A stretch of 40,141 nt of DNA from Arthrobacter oryzae (GTDB taxonomy: Bacteria > Actinomycetota > Actinomycetes > Actinomycetales > Micrococcaceae). A model generated the notes under the pieces. That model saw only the letters and a list, made by a program, of their open reading frames with translations. It did not search any database and was not told where the DNA came from. Made by a program: the position numbers and the translations under genes. Positions 27,127 to 35,191 of the stretch are shown one piece after another; within the stretch, counting starts at the first letter, position 1; each line of letters starts with the position of its first letter. The stretch lies in contig NZ_JAUSSM010000022.1 of assembly GCF_030812315.1 (NCBI RefSeq), positions 1 to 40,141 of the forward strand, written 5' to 3'.

Positions 27127-27821
27127 GATGCATCCCTTGCCTGCCCGGCGTTGTGCACGACCCCGGTCGTGGGGTCGGTGTAGGGCAGCCGGGGCAGAGA
27201 CAGCGTTTCGCCAACGACGAGCCTTCGCGGATCGGTGATGCCATTGCGAAGGGCTATTGGTCGCCAGGCTGTAGCGTCGGCGTATTCCGCGTGTGCGATC
27301 AGAGGCAGGGTGTCTCCCTCGCCAATGGTGTGCACTTTGGTGAAGTCAACGGTCTGTCGCTTGATCTCCCTTGCCTCCAGCTCGATGTTGCGGTACTCGC
27401 TGAGGGTGATCGTTAGCCGGGCTCTTATCGGCGTTCCGTCAGATCGGAACATCACGTATCGCTGCGCGGTTTTCGTGATCACGCAGGTGAATGTCAACTG
27501 GCCCCAGCTGAAAATGACCGGTGGAGGGGCGTGCAGGGTGGCGTCGATGTCCATGAGAGAGGTCACCTGCTGCACGAGCCTCCGGACGTCGCTGCCCGGT
27601 CCGCCCACTGGGCTGGCCTCGGTCGTGTCCACGAGCAGTTCCATGTCAAGCGTTTGGGCGTTGCCGTGCAAAAACTGCACGACGGGGGCCGAGAGTCCAG
27701 GCACGGCAAGCTGGGCGAAGTTCGATTCGCGGTTGAGCGTGTACTCCTCCGGATTGAATTGCACGCTGATGCGTGCACCGGTGACGGTATTGGTAAGGGT
27801 TGCCTTTTCCAGCCCGGTCAT
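27123..27821 (-). CDS. LysM-containing tube/baseplate adaptor (Afp7/Pvc7-like)
   Basis: A 232-residue protein. The N-terminal part (VSVQ-type strand ISVQFNPEEYTLNRESNFAQ) matches the CIS tube/Pvc7 N-terminal domain, and the C-terminal part is a LysM domain (KVHTIGEGDTLPLIAHAEY to VVGETLSLPRL). In Afp-like particles it joins the tube to the hub and spike. The frame opens at GTG 27830, but ATG 27821 forms an ATGA overlap with the preceding stop and is preferred. Confidence 0.85.
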   Translation of the reverse strand: MTGLEKATLTNTVTGARISVQFNPEEYTLNRESNFAQLAVPGLSAPVVQFLHGNAQTLDMELLVDTTEASPVGGPGSDVRRLVQQVTSLMDIDATLHAPPPVIFSWGQLTFTCVITKTAQRYVMFRSDGTPIRARLTITLSEYRNIELEAREIKRQTVDFTKVHTIGEGDTLPLIAHAEYADATAWRPIALRNGITDPRRLVVGETLSLPRLPYTDPTTGVVHNAGQARDAS

Positions 27822-28558
27822 CCCACCCACCCCCTGCGTTCTCGGGCGGCGATGAACCGCCGGTCGATCTCGCGCACGACGTGGTCGACGACCACGGGAA
27901 GGTCACGGGATGTGAGGGCCCCGGAGCTGTAATGTTCCGCGGTGGGGGAGCTGTCGCCCCAATAAGCCCGTAAGGCATTTGAACCTGCAGCCTGAGACGG
28001 CATAGACGGACTTGCCGAGCCGGGGGCAGGATCCGGCGCCGCACTCTGCGGACGCCGCTGCACCATGGGAACGAGGGACGGAGCGCTACCGCCGGTCTCC
28101 GCGTCGGGCTGCGCGCCGCGCCGCGCCGCTGTACTCTGCGGCGGGGCGCCATGGGGGAGGGGTGGGGCTGCGCGAAAATGAACCACTTGCTGGACAAGGG
28201 ACAGAACCGGCGGCGCGGGGCGGGGCGTCGCTCGTTCGCGGCCACTTCGGGCGGAGCGTCCGACGTCGATCGGGCGCCATTCGTTCCCCGTGGGACGCAC
28301 ATGTAGGGTCATCGGGAAGCTCAGGGCCAGGCTGAGCCCGACGGATTGCGCCTGCGTCTCGGTGCGATGCCAGTGGTGACGGACCAGCGGTGGCAGCGGT
28401 CGTAGCAACACAGCCTCCATCCGGGACGGCCGTGTAGATCGGCGCGGTTCGCGCGCAGGGGCGGAACGGGCGCGAATGGAGGTTGCGAAGAGGTTGGTCC
28501 GCTCCGTCGGAAGGACCTGGCCGATCAAACGGTCTGCGAACGGCTGCGGTGTGGACAT
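27818..28558 (-). CDS. Proline/arginine-rich eCIS-associated protein of unknown function
   Basis: A 246-residue protein. The middle (about residues 85-200) is low-complexity, rich in Pro, Arg, Ala and Ser, and looks disordered. The short C terminus is more protein-like: SSGALTSRDLPVVVDHVVRE followed by an Asp-Arg-Arg and the ending RRGWVG. A conserved C-terminal helix after a disordered stretch often occurs in small assembly proteins encoded between tube and LysM genes of these loci. Function unknown. Its stop overlaps the LysM gene start; the DUF6760-like gene ends one base upstream of its ATG. Confidence 0.6.
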   Translation of the reverse strand: MSTPQPFADRLIGQVLPTERTNLFATSIRARSAPAREPRRSTRPSRMEAVLLRPLPPLVRHHWHRTETQAQSVGLSLALSFPMTLHVRPTGNEWRPIDVGRSARSGRERATPRPAPPVLSLVQQVVHFRAAPPLPHGAPPQSTAARRGAQPDAETGGSAPSLVPMVQRRPQSAAPDPAPGSASPSMPSQAAGSNALRAYWGDSSPTAEHYSSGALTSRDLPVVVDHVVREIDRRFIAARERRGWVG

Positions 28559-28559
28559 C

Positions 28560-28778
28560 TCAACTTCCTTGGGCGCTGTTGAGTGTCGTGTTTATGGTCG
28601 AAACCTCGCTGACCCATGCCCGTCGCTCACGGTGGGGCAGAGCGAGCAACTCGGCGAGCGGCCAGTGCAGGTGGTAGGCCAGGTATGCCATCTCGGTCCT
28701 TAGCTGGCTGACCGGATAGGCTCGGGTTCCCCCAGGCGGTCGCGGTTCGGGTGAACCTCCTCGCCGCATGAGGGGCAA
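28560..28778 (-). CDS. DUF6760-like small eCIS protein
   Basis: The recognisable core reads MAYLAYHLHWPLAELLALPH and then RRAWVSEVSTIN, the pattern of the DUF6760 family found in actinobacterial and myxobacterial eCIS loci between tail-assembly and tube-related genes. ATG 28691 has AAGGA 5 nt upstream, but the preceding AYPVSQLRTE also resembles the family N terminus (YPLxxLxEE), so the true start may be farther up (28769 or 28778), overlapping the gene before. A role in tube or baseplate assembly is likely but unproved. Confidence 0.65.
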   Translation of the reverse strand: MPLMRRGGSPEPRPPGGTRAYPVSQLRTEMAYLAYHLHWPLAELLALPHRERRAWVSEVSTINTTLNSAQGS

Positions 28779-29092
28779 AATAGGCGCGCCTCATCGCTGG
28801 ATCCGTCGACGTCATTGATCCGGTTGTACATCTCCTGCAGGTGCGCGAGATCGGCCGCAAACAGTGACTCTATGGTGCGGGGGGTGATGGGTTCGATTCC
28901 CTCCAGTCGCGTGATTACACGGCTGAGCAGGAGAACTGTGAGGTATGCGTTGTTGCGTTGCACGCGTGGATCCTGCAGGGGCAGGATCTCGTCGGCTGCA
29001 GTGGCGAGCCGCATTGTTCCCTCCCGGTGCAGGGATCCGTCCTCGCCCAGCAGACCTACGGGAAGGATGAATTCGTATTCGACCTGGACCAT
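28700..29092 (-). CDS. Tail-assembly-like eCIS protein
   Basis: A 130-residue protein found after the tube gene in many eCIS loci. The sequence starts VEYEFILPVGLLGEDGSLHR and continues with TMRLATAADEILPLQDPRVQ and a helical middle (NNAYLTVLLLSRVITRLEGI). The C-terminal part has a CPSC knuckle (FCPSCGEEVH), half of a zinc ribbon. By position and size it resembles tail assembly chaperones, which bind the tape measure or tube before assembly; that function is inferred. Start ATG 29092 lies one base after the tube gene stop. Confidence 0.75.
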   Translation of the reverse strand: MVQVEYEFILPVGLLGEDGSLHREGTMRLATAADEILPLQDPRVQRNNAYLTVLLLSRVITRLEGIEPITPRTIESLFAADLAHLQEMYNRINDVDGSSDEARLFCPSCGEEVHPNRDRLGEPEPIRSAS

Positions 29093-29093
29093 G

Positions 29094-29534
29094 TCAGCTC
29101 ACCCGTTCCAGTCCCTCGTGAACGATCTCGACGCTTTCGAGGGCAACATCGCTGGCTTCTGCCGAGAGCGACGGGCCCGTGTACTTACTCGGCCACGCGC
29201 GGACGAAATTCCAGCGGGCTACTTCGGTACCGCGGCGGTCCAGAAGCACTACGGAACCGTTGCGACGGTCGATGGTGCCATCGACAACGGTCTTGTGCCA
29301 CTGGTAGAGCTGATCATCGATCGTCATTCCCCAGCGGAGCACGAGGTTGGCATGCTTGGTTTGGCCCGCGAGTTTGTGCGGAGTGGTGTTTGCCCCGCCC
29401 TCACGGTGTTCGACAACGTCGATCGTGGAGTCGAGGCCGGACACCTCGTGGAAGGCAGCACGGGCGATGTTGTCAATCTCTACGAGAAAGTTGAAGTTGA
29501 CGTACGGGTCTTGCACGTTGCCGGTGGTCATCAT
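29094..29534 (-). CDS. Inner tube protein (gp19-like, Afp1/Pvc1-like)
   Basis: A 146-residue protein with the typical tube pattern: DPYVNFNFLVEIDNIARAAF, HEVSGLDSTIDVVEHREGG, the polar HKLAGQTKHANLVLRWGMT, and a C-terminal NFVRAWPSKYTGPSLSA. Hexamers of this protein stack to form the rigid inner tube. It is the only tube gene seen; Afp-like clusters often have two or more tube paralogs. ATGs at 29534 and 29531 are both possible starts. The gene follows the sheath gene after 44 nt. Confidence 0.95.
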   Translation of the reverse strand: MMTTGNVQDPYVNFNFLVEIDNIARAAFHEVSGLDSTIDVVEHREGGANTTPHKLAGQTKHANLVLRWGMTIDDQLYQWHKTVVDGTIDRRNGSVVLLDRRGTEVARWNFVRAWPSKYTGPSLSAEASDVALESVEIVHEGLERVS

Positions 29535-29578
29535 GGGCTCCTATTTGCGATGATTCATTGATGGTGGGCGGTCCTAGG

Positions 29579-31534
29579 TCAGGATTCGGCGACCTCGGCT
29601 CCGCCGTCCCAGATACCGATCCGGACGATAATGAACTCTGCCGGGTAAACCGGCTGGATCCCGATTTCGATGTAGAGCCGGCCGAGCTTACGCGTCGAGG
29701 GCGGATTGAGGGCCTCATCGATCCGTACGAAGAAGGCGTCCTTAGCATCAGCCCCGAACAACGCGCCGTCCCGCCACACTCGAGTCAAGAACTCGTTGAG
29801 AGTTCGCTTGAGTTTTTGCCAGAGGAACAGATCATTCGGTTCGAACAGGCTCCCGGTAAGGCTCTCCTGGATCGACTCCTCTATGAAAAGGAACAGCCGG
29901 CGGATGTTGATGTACTGCCAGTTTCGATTATTCGCCGTCGTTCGCGCTCCGAAGACAACGGGCTGCCCGCGGCCGGGCAGGATACGAAGGGCGTTTACAC
30001 CCTTCAGGTTGATGAGGCCCTGGTCGATGTCGGACATACGCCATTCCAGGCCGACGGCGCCAGCAATACCAACGTTGGCAGGGGCCTTGTGGACCCCACG
30101 GGTCTGGTCTGTCTTCGCGAAAATACCAGCAACGTGGCCCGACGGAGGCTGAGGAACAACCTGCTGGCGAGACGGATCTCTGGCCGTGATCCACGGATAG
30201 TAAAGCGCCGCGAAACCCTTATCGAGGGTGCCTGTGACACTGTCGCGGTGGGTGAGCACTTTCGGGATATCGTAAGCCTTTGGCGCGTCCAGGATTGCGA
30301 ACCGGTCGAACATCTTCTCGCAGTGCTCGACTATGGCTTGCTGAGCGTTGACGTCGGTAAGGCCAGGCGCAGCCACGAGGCTTACTTCATCGATTGGCTC
30401 GAGCGCTTTCAGGTGCGTGGTGATTTCCAACCTGACATTCTCCCAGGCCTGGACGGGGTCGTCGTTGGTGGCGCCCGTGATATCTTGCTGGCCGGCGACG
30501 GGGCGAGGATCACCCGCGGGGACGATATTGAGGTCGACCGACACGCGAGCGTAGGGGTCGTCCACCGCGGTGCCCCACCAGGACGGGTGGGTCGGGGTCG
30601 TCGACAGCCCGGTGTACGTACGGAGCACCCCCGCCGGGTCGGTGATCGCCAGATCGAATTCGGCGGTGGCAATCGTTGTCGACCCCACTGCGAACGTCCC
30701 GGTTATCGGCGTAGTCAGAGTGATACTGTCGGCGCCAACGTCAGCGGCGATGCCCCAATGCGTATTCCCGCCGTCGGAAACGGTGATCACAGAGCCGACA
30801 GGCGTGAGTGCACGCAGACTAAGTGTTCCGGGCACGTCTACCCGGATCCTTCGATCACCAGTGGCCAGGTCCGCCGTGGTAATTTCCGCCCATTCGCCGG
30901 CAGGCGGGGCTGCGGGAGCGGCTGCGGTGAGTTCGATGGACTGGGCCGCCGTGCTCGCGATCGTCAGCCGGGGAGATTTTGTGGCTCCCTGGGAGAGGAT
31001 CACCAAGTCGCCCACCTGGAACTTGTCGGAGGACGCAACGGTGAGCCTCCGGCGAGTAGCGTCGACGGCGGTGATGGTTGTTTCTGCTTTATGGGTTTTC
31101 AGCGTGGTGCCAGCGCCTGCAGCGCTGAGTGCCGCTCCAAGCACGCTTGATTCCGTCACGGCGACCTTTCCCCCCTGGCCGGCGGCGCCGTCCGCAATGG
31201 AGGTGATGGTCGCAAGTGTCGCGCCGCCTGTGCGCGCGGTCAGCGTCACCTGCGCAGCGACCGCCGTACTCACCCGCATAATGTACGCAGTCGTTCCGCC
31301 GTTACGAAAAAACCCTTCGACGGCCAGCGGCAGATAGTAGGGAATAGATGCCAGGAGCGGCCCGCCAAACTTCTCCGTGAAAGCATCAATGCTCGTAATA
31401 AGCGTCGGAACTCCGCTCGGCCCACGCTCGGCGATGCCGATAAAGGCGGCCCGGCTCGTCGAAACCCCCTCGATTGGAGCAGCAGGTTCCGTCTCATCGA
31501 TATACACACCGGGGTGCAAGACTTGGATCGCCAT
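29579..31534 (-). CDS. Contractile sheath protein
   Basis: A 651-residue sheath protein. The N terminus (VLHPGVYIDETEPAAPIEGV) and the C terminus (GRLYIEIGIQPVYPAEFIIV) are diagnostic of tail-sheath proteins and carry the strands that link adjacent subunits. Residues about 110-310 are a beta-rich surface domain with Ala/Thr-rich strands; this larger domain is expected to point outward. One sheath gene is present where Afp has three. It precedes the tube gene, so the two are expressed together at high ratio. Confidence 0.95.
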   Translation of the reverse strand: MAIQVLHPGVYIDETEPAAPIEGVSTSRAAFIGIAERGPSGVPTLITSIDAFTEKFGGPLLASIPYYLPLAVEGFFRNGGTTAYIMRVSTAVAAQVTLTARTGGATLATITSIADGAAGQGGKVAVTESSVLGAALSAAGAGTTLKTHKAETTITAVDATRRRLTVASSDKFQVGDLVILSQGATKSPRLTIASTAAQSIELTAAAPAAPPAGEWAEITTADLATGDRRIRVDVPGTLSLRALTPVGSVITVSDGGNTHWGIAADVGADSITLTTPITGTFAVGSTTIATAEFDLAITDPAGVLRTYTGLSTTPTHPSWWGTAVDDPYARVSVDLNIVPAGDPRPVAGQQDITGATNDDPVQAWENVRLEITTHLKALEPIDEVSLVAAPGLTDVNAQQAIVEHCEKMFDRFAILDAPKAYDIPKVLTHRDSVTGTLDKGFAALYYPWITARDPSRQQVVPQPPSGHVAGIFAKTDQTRGVHKAPANVGIAGAVGLEWRMSDIDQGLINLKGVNALRILPGRGQPVVFGARTTANNRNWQYINIRRLFLFIEESIQESLTGSLFEPNDLFLWQKLKRTLNEFLTRVWRDGALFGADAKDAFFVRIDEALNPPSTRKLGRLYIEIGIQPVYPAEFIIVRIGIWDGGAEVAES

Positions 31535-31572
31535 GGTGTTGTTCCTTTCGTGCGTCTCTAGCGGGGCTGGAG

Positions 31573-32484
31573 TCAGGTGAATGTGAGTTCGAGGGGTGGC
31601 GGGACCGGCGAGGGTATCGTCAGAGGCTTGGGCGCGGACGGCGGGAACCCGGCGGCCCGGGTCGCGAGCAGATAATCACCAGGCACTATGCCGTCGAGCA
31701 CAAAGCGGCCGGAGTCGCTCGTGATGGCCCGGCCCATCAGGGCCCCCGCCAGGGTGCTGAGCGTAACGACCGCTTCGGCGATGGGCACCGGGGAGCCCGC
31801 ATTAGCGCCGGTGCCATCCAGCACGTGGCCCCCTATGGTGACAAGGGTCTCGGCGCCGTTCGCATCCGGCACCGGAACGCCTCCTCCGATGCTCGTAACA
31901 AGGCTCGTCACGATGCCTTCGATCAGCATCGGGGACGGTGATACCGGCACTGTAACGGCTATCCACGCCACGGGGCGCCACGGGGAGGTCCTGCCCATGG
32001 TTCCCCAGAACTCTGCGATTTTGGTGAAACCCTCCGGAGGAAGGATGTCGGTATCGAAGGAGTCCTCGCGCCAGTCGGCCGGCAGGGATGCCAGCTCACT
32101 AGGTAAGAGCACCTCCGCCGGTGTGAGCTGGCCGCGTTCGAGGAGCGCCACCACGACCTGGCCGAGCAGGGCGTGCTCCAGGGAGGCGGCCGCTACGGCT
32201 TCGGACTCCTTGGCGCTGTTCCAAGCGCTGAGCAAATAGTGGCAGGTCATGAGGAACGGGGCGTGCCATCGCCGTAGCGGATCCCGTTCGACACGGATCT
32301 CATTGGAACGGTGGTGGCGGTCTTCCCGCAGGTCGACGAGGGCGCAGTTGAGCCAGACTCCCGTGCCCGCGCCGACGCGTTGCCGCCAATCATCATTAGG
32401 CGGCTGGAAGCCGATGCGAGCGGCGAGGGATGGCACGGCCGCCACGATGGTCTGCCGCAGCACGAGGTCCAGGGAGTCGATCAT
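31573..32484 (-). CDS. Sheath/tube cap protein (Pvc16/DUF4255-like) with C-terminal carboxypeptidase-regulatory-like domain
   Basis: A 303-residue protein. The N-terminal 190 residues show the Pvc16/DUF4255 layout: MIDSLDLVLRQTIVAAVPSL, then WLNCALVDLREDRHHRSNE and LMTCHYLLSAWNSA, ending with EFWGTMGRTSPWRPVAWIAV. Pvc16-type proteins terminate the tube and sheath. Residues about 215-290 form a second, carboxypeptidase-regulatory-like domain (TIGGHVLDGTGANAG, ITSDSGRFVLDGIVPGDYLL). ATG 32484 has GGAG 8 nt upstream. 139 nt without other features separate it from the upstream DUF4157 gene. Confidence 0.85.
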   Translation of the reverse strand: MIDSLDLVLRQTIVAAVPSLAARIGFQPPNDDWRQRVGAGTGVWLNCALVDLREDRHHRSNEIRVERDPLRRWHAPFLMTCHYLLSAWNSAKESEAVAAASLEHALLGQVVVALLERGQLTPAEVLLPSELASLPADWREDSFDTDILPPEGFTKIAEFWGTMGRTSPWRPVAWIAVTVPVSPSPMLIEGIVTSLVTSIGGGVPVPDANGAETLVTIGGHVLDGTGANAGSPVPIAEAVVTLSTLAGALMGRAITSDSGRFVLDGIVPGDYLLATRAAGFPPSAPKPLTIPSPVPPPLELTFT

Positions 32485-32623
32485 GGCGTCGTCTCCAGAA
32501 TGGCGCTGTACCGCGTGAGGTGCGGCGCTGGCCTAACCACGGTGGCGAAACCGAGGATTCGCGACTGCGAGCCTAGGTGGCGGAGTGGGCCGAGAGTCGG
32601 GGGGAAGAGGCTATCGAACATTA

Positions 32624-35191
32624 CTACTGCACCGATTTCATTTTCCGAAGGTCAAGGAACAGTGTGATTAGTGCGCCCTCGTACATGTCGTAGTCAATGT
32701 TGTCGACGGTGTACTTCCACTTGGTCTTGTTCTTGACGACCATGCGCTTATATATCGGTCCCTGGTCGCCCACTTTGGACTCCTTGACCGCTTCCTCGGG
32801 CGCCTGGACAACAATCACGGGGAAAGTGTGACGCTCGCCGGTATATTTGAATTTCCCGCTCAGCATGAACTCTTGATCAGGCTTCTCTCCGTTGTAGCCT
32901 GACACTTCCGTCCAGTCGTGCTTGGGTGAACTTGTCTTTCGATCCGTTTTTTTGCGTGACTTGTGGGTTTTGCGGGTACCCGTCTGGTTCTTAGAACCGG
33001 GTTTCCTACCACCATCGTGGTCCGTTTTGCGGTTGCCGCCCTTGTGGCCATTCCCGATAGCGTCGGTCGTCGGTGGCTTACTTGCGGCCGGGCCGGCGTC
33101 GGGTGTTCCGCTGGTGACTTCCGGCGATGGGGGTGACTCGCTGGCGTTCGTCGTCTCGCCGGCTGCCGGACCGTTTCTGGAGGTCTCTGGCCCGAGACCA
33201 CCGTCACTGGCCGAGATTTCGACGTCATCGTCGGCCGGAGAGCTCACCACTCCGCCGTCTACAGTTTCTTTTGCCGTGACGCTACGTTCCGTGCCACCGT
33301 CCGTCGTGACTTCGCTCGCAGCCGAGGTTTTCGGAACGCGGCCAGCCTCTTGTCTGCTGCTGGGCACGCCCGCCGCAACCAACCCCGCGGCCTCCGCCCC
33401 CTGCGGCGCTTCGGTACTGTTCTCGGTAGACCCCTCCGAACCGGCATCGACAGCAGTCGGTCGGCCTTCTGGCCTCGCCGTCGATTTACCCACCTCGTTT
33501 CCCCATGGGTCGCCCTCGCCACCCAACCCCCAGCTCAACCGGCCCAGAGCGAGATTTCGCAGCAGCACGATCACGTCGTAAGCCAGGCCCAGGGCGAACA
33601 GTATAGGGATAACCCGCGCCATCTGCTGGGCGGCTTTCTTGGCCATGGCGTTTGTCAGTAGTCGGAATACTCGCTTTGTGGACCCAGCTGCAATCTTGCC
33701 CCCGCGCGCCGTCAAACGACGCAACAGGCGCCCATCCTTCTTTATGCTGGTCCTCAACGCTTTAACATATTGGGAACGCTGAGCTGCACTGCGCTCTAGC
33801 CGCAACACCTGCGTCTTCAGCTCACGCAACATCGCCTTCTCAATGCCTCGCGGACGTCGGCCCTTATAGCGCTGACCAAGACGTTTGACCTGCGCCCGGG
33901 TTTCGGCAAGCTCCTTTTCAGCACGTTTGAGGGCGGAATCAGCCTTGATAAGCCTGTCGCCAGTATTCTCAATACGCTTGGCAACCTTCTGCGTCTCAAT
34001 AAGGTTCTTTCGGAACTGCTGGAGGAGGGCGCGTTCCTTGCCCCTCAATAAGTGCTCAGGGGAAACCTGCCCCTTAACCTCAAGCGCGACATCGCTGCCG
34101 CTGAATCGAGTCAGGTCAGTTGACCATGCCTTAAAAGTGACGTTGACGACACCCAGCGATGCGATTCCGTTGGACGCCACTTCTCCTTCAAACCAACTAT
34201 TCTCGAGTTTTGACCTGAACCCGAGGCCCCAAAGTCGGTCCTGCCACTCCCATGGTTGAAACTTGAGCACGTCGCTGGTCAATTTCAGCGTCAACTTGTC
34301 TGCGACCTCGATTTGCATCTTCGGTATGAGCTGCGTTGGGACGTTCGGATCCTTCCCTGCTCCGGCCGGGCTGACAGCCACCTTGACAGTGATGTCGGCA
34401 TAACGATTCTTGAAGGGGATATTTCGGATGAACGGTAGGCGCTCGACCGGGACCTTATACTTCAGTGCTGGCTTGCTCGCAGATACTGTGTCTGGCTCCT
34501 GGTCCTCGGGGCTGTGCTGCGCTGTGTCGGGAGCAGCTGACAAGGGCGTCCGTGCAGCACGTCCTGCAACGACTTCCTGAGCGGCCTGCCCGGCTTGGTA
34601 CTCCAGGACGGCCGCGCTGGCTTTCGGTCCGCGTTGGCGTTGTTGAAGTACGTGGGCCAGCTCGTGTGCCAGGAGATATTTACCTGCGTCACTGTTCGGC
34701 GCATACCGGCCCGGAGCGAAGGTTATGTGGTTTCCGCGCGTGAACGCCGCTGCGCGGAGACCCTGGGCGGTCACCCCGGCCGCTGCGTTGGTGTGAAGGC
34801 GTACGTCGGTGAAATCGGCGCCGAAGGCGGTTTCCAGCTTGCCGCGGGTCCCAATGTCGATTGCCTGGCCGGCGACCTGTTCAGGTGCCGGAGCATGCCC
34901 TGGTCTTCCTGACTTTTTCCAGAGCACTTCGCGCCAGTTCATGCTGTCGTCCGACTCGTACTCGTGGATCATGTTCGCAAGCACATGCCCCGAGGTTTTG
35001 GCCTTGGGGCCGTCGCCGGACCGGGCCGACGGAACATTCAGCCGCTTTGTGTCGGTCCTGCTTTCAGAGCTGGAACGGGCAAGAGCGTCACGAAAGGAGA
35101 CTGCCTGTGGTGGGTGCAGGTCGGGCTGCACCTGTTTGATGCTAGAGGTCGGACGAGTGCTCGTTGTCGTCAGCGCGTGCGCGGAGGTCAT
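32624..35191 (-). CDS. DUF4157 (eCIScore) multidomain protein, candidate cargo
   Basis: An 855-residue protein. Residues about 100-205 are a DUF4157 metallopeptidase-like domain with HELAH (176-180), DVRLHTNAAA (129-138) and GNHITFAPGRY. This domain is a hallmark of eCIS loci and is often fused to toxins or loads them. Next are a beta-rich region (about 237-375), a long Lys/Arg/Glu-rich coiled coil (about 380-487), a hydrophobic helix (IPILFALGLAYDVIVLLRNL, about 525-545), a Ser/Thr/Gly-rich linker with acidic patches (about 553-755, with a Lys/Arg-rich end), and a C-terminal domain of about 100 residues (from HDWTEVSGYNGEKPD) not recognised. The layout suggests a loaded effector. Its ATG overlaps the ATPase stop (ATGA). 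Confidence 0.85.
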   Translation of the reverse strand: MTSAHALTTTSTRPTSSIKQVQPDLHPPQAVSFRDALARSSSESRTDTKRLNVPSARSGDGPKAKTSGHVLANMIHEYESDDSMNWREVLWKKSGRPGHAPAPEQVAGQAIDIGTRGKLETAFGADFTDVRLHTNAAAGVTAQGLRAAAFTRGNHITFAPGRYAPNSDAGKYLLAHELAHVLQQRQRGPKASAAVLEYQAGQAAQEVVAGRAARTPLSAAPDTAQHSPEDQEPDTVSASKPALKYKVPVERLPFIRNIPFKNRYADITVKVAVSPAGAGKDPNVPTQLIPKMQIEVADKLTLKLTSDVLKFQPWEWQDRLWGLGFRSKLENSWFEGEVASNGIASLGVVNVTFKAWSTDLTRFSGSDVALEVKGQVSPEHLLRGKERALLQQFRKNLIETQKVAKRIENTGDRLIKADSALKRAEKELAETRAQVKRLGQRYKGRRPRGIEKAMLRELKTQVLRLERSAAQRSQYVKALRTSIKKDGRLLRRLTARGGKIAAGSTKRVFRLLTNAMAKKAAQQMARVIPILFALGLAYDVIVLLRNLALGRLSWGLGGEGDPWGNEVGKSTARPEGRPTAVDAGSEGSTENSTEAPQGAEAAGLVAAGVPSSRQEAGRVPKTSAASEVTTDGGTERSVTAKETVDGGVVSSPADDDVEISASDGGLGPETSRNGPAAGETTNASESPPSPEVTSGTPDAGPAASKPPTTDAIGNGHKGGNRKTDHDGGRKPGSKNQTGTRKTHKSRKKTDRKTSSPKHDWTEVSGYNGEKPDQEFMLSGKFKYTGERHTFPVIVVQAPEEAVKESKVGDQGPIYKRMVVKNKTKWKYTVDNIDYDMYEGALITLFLDLRKMKSVQ

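Noticed and set aside
29558..31150. 530-residue plus-strand ORF opposite the sheath gene
   Set aside because: It is the antisense shadow of a clear sheath gene in GC-rich DNA and shows no domain.
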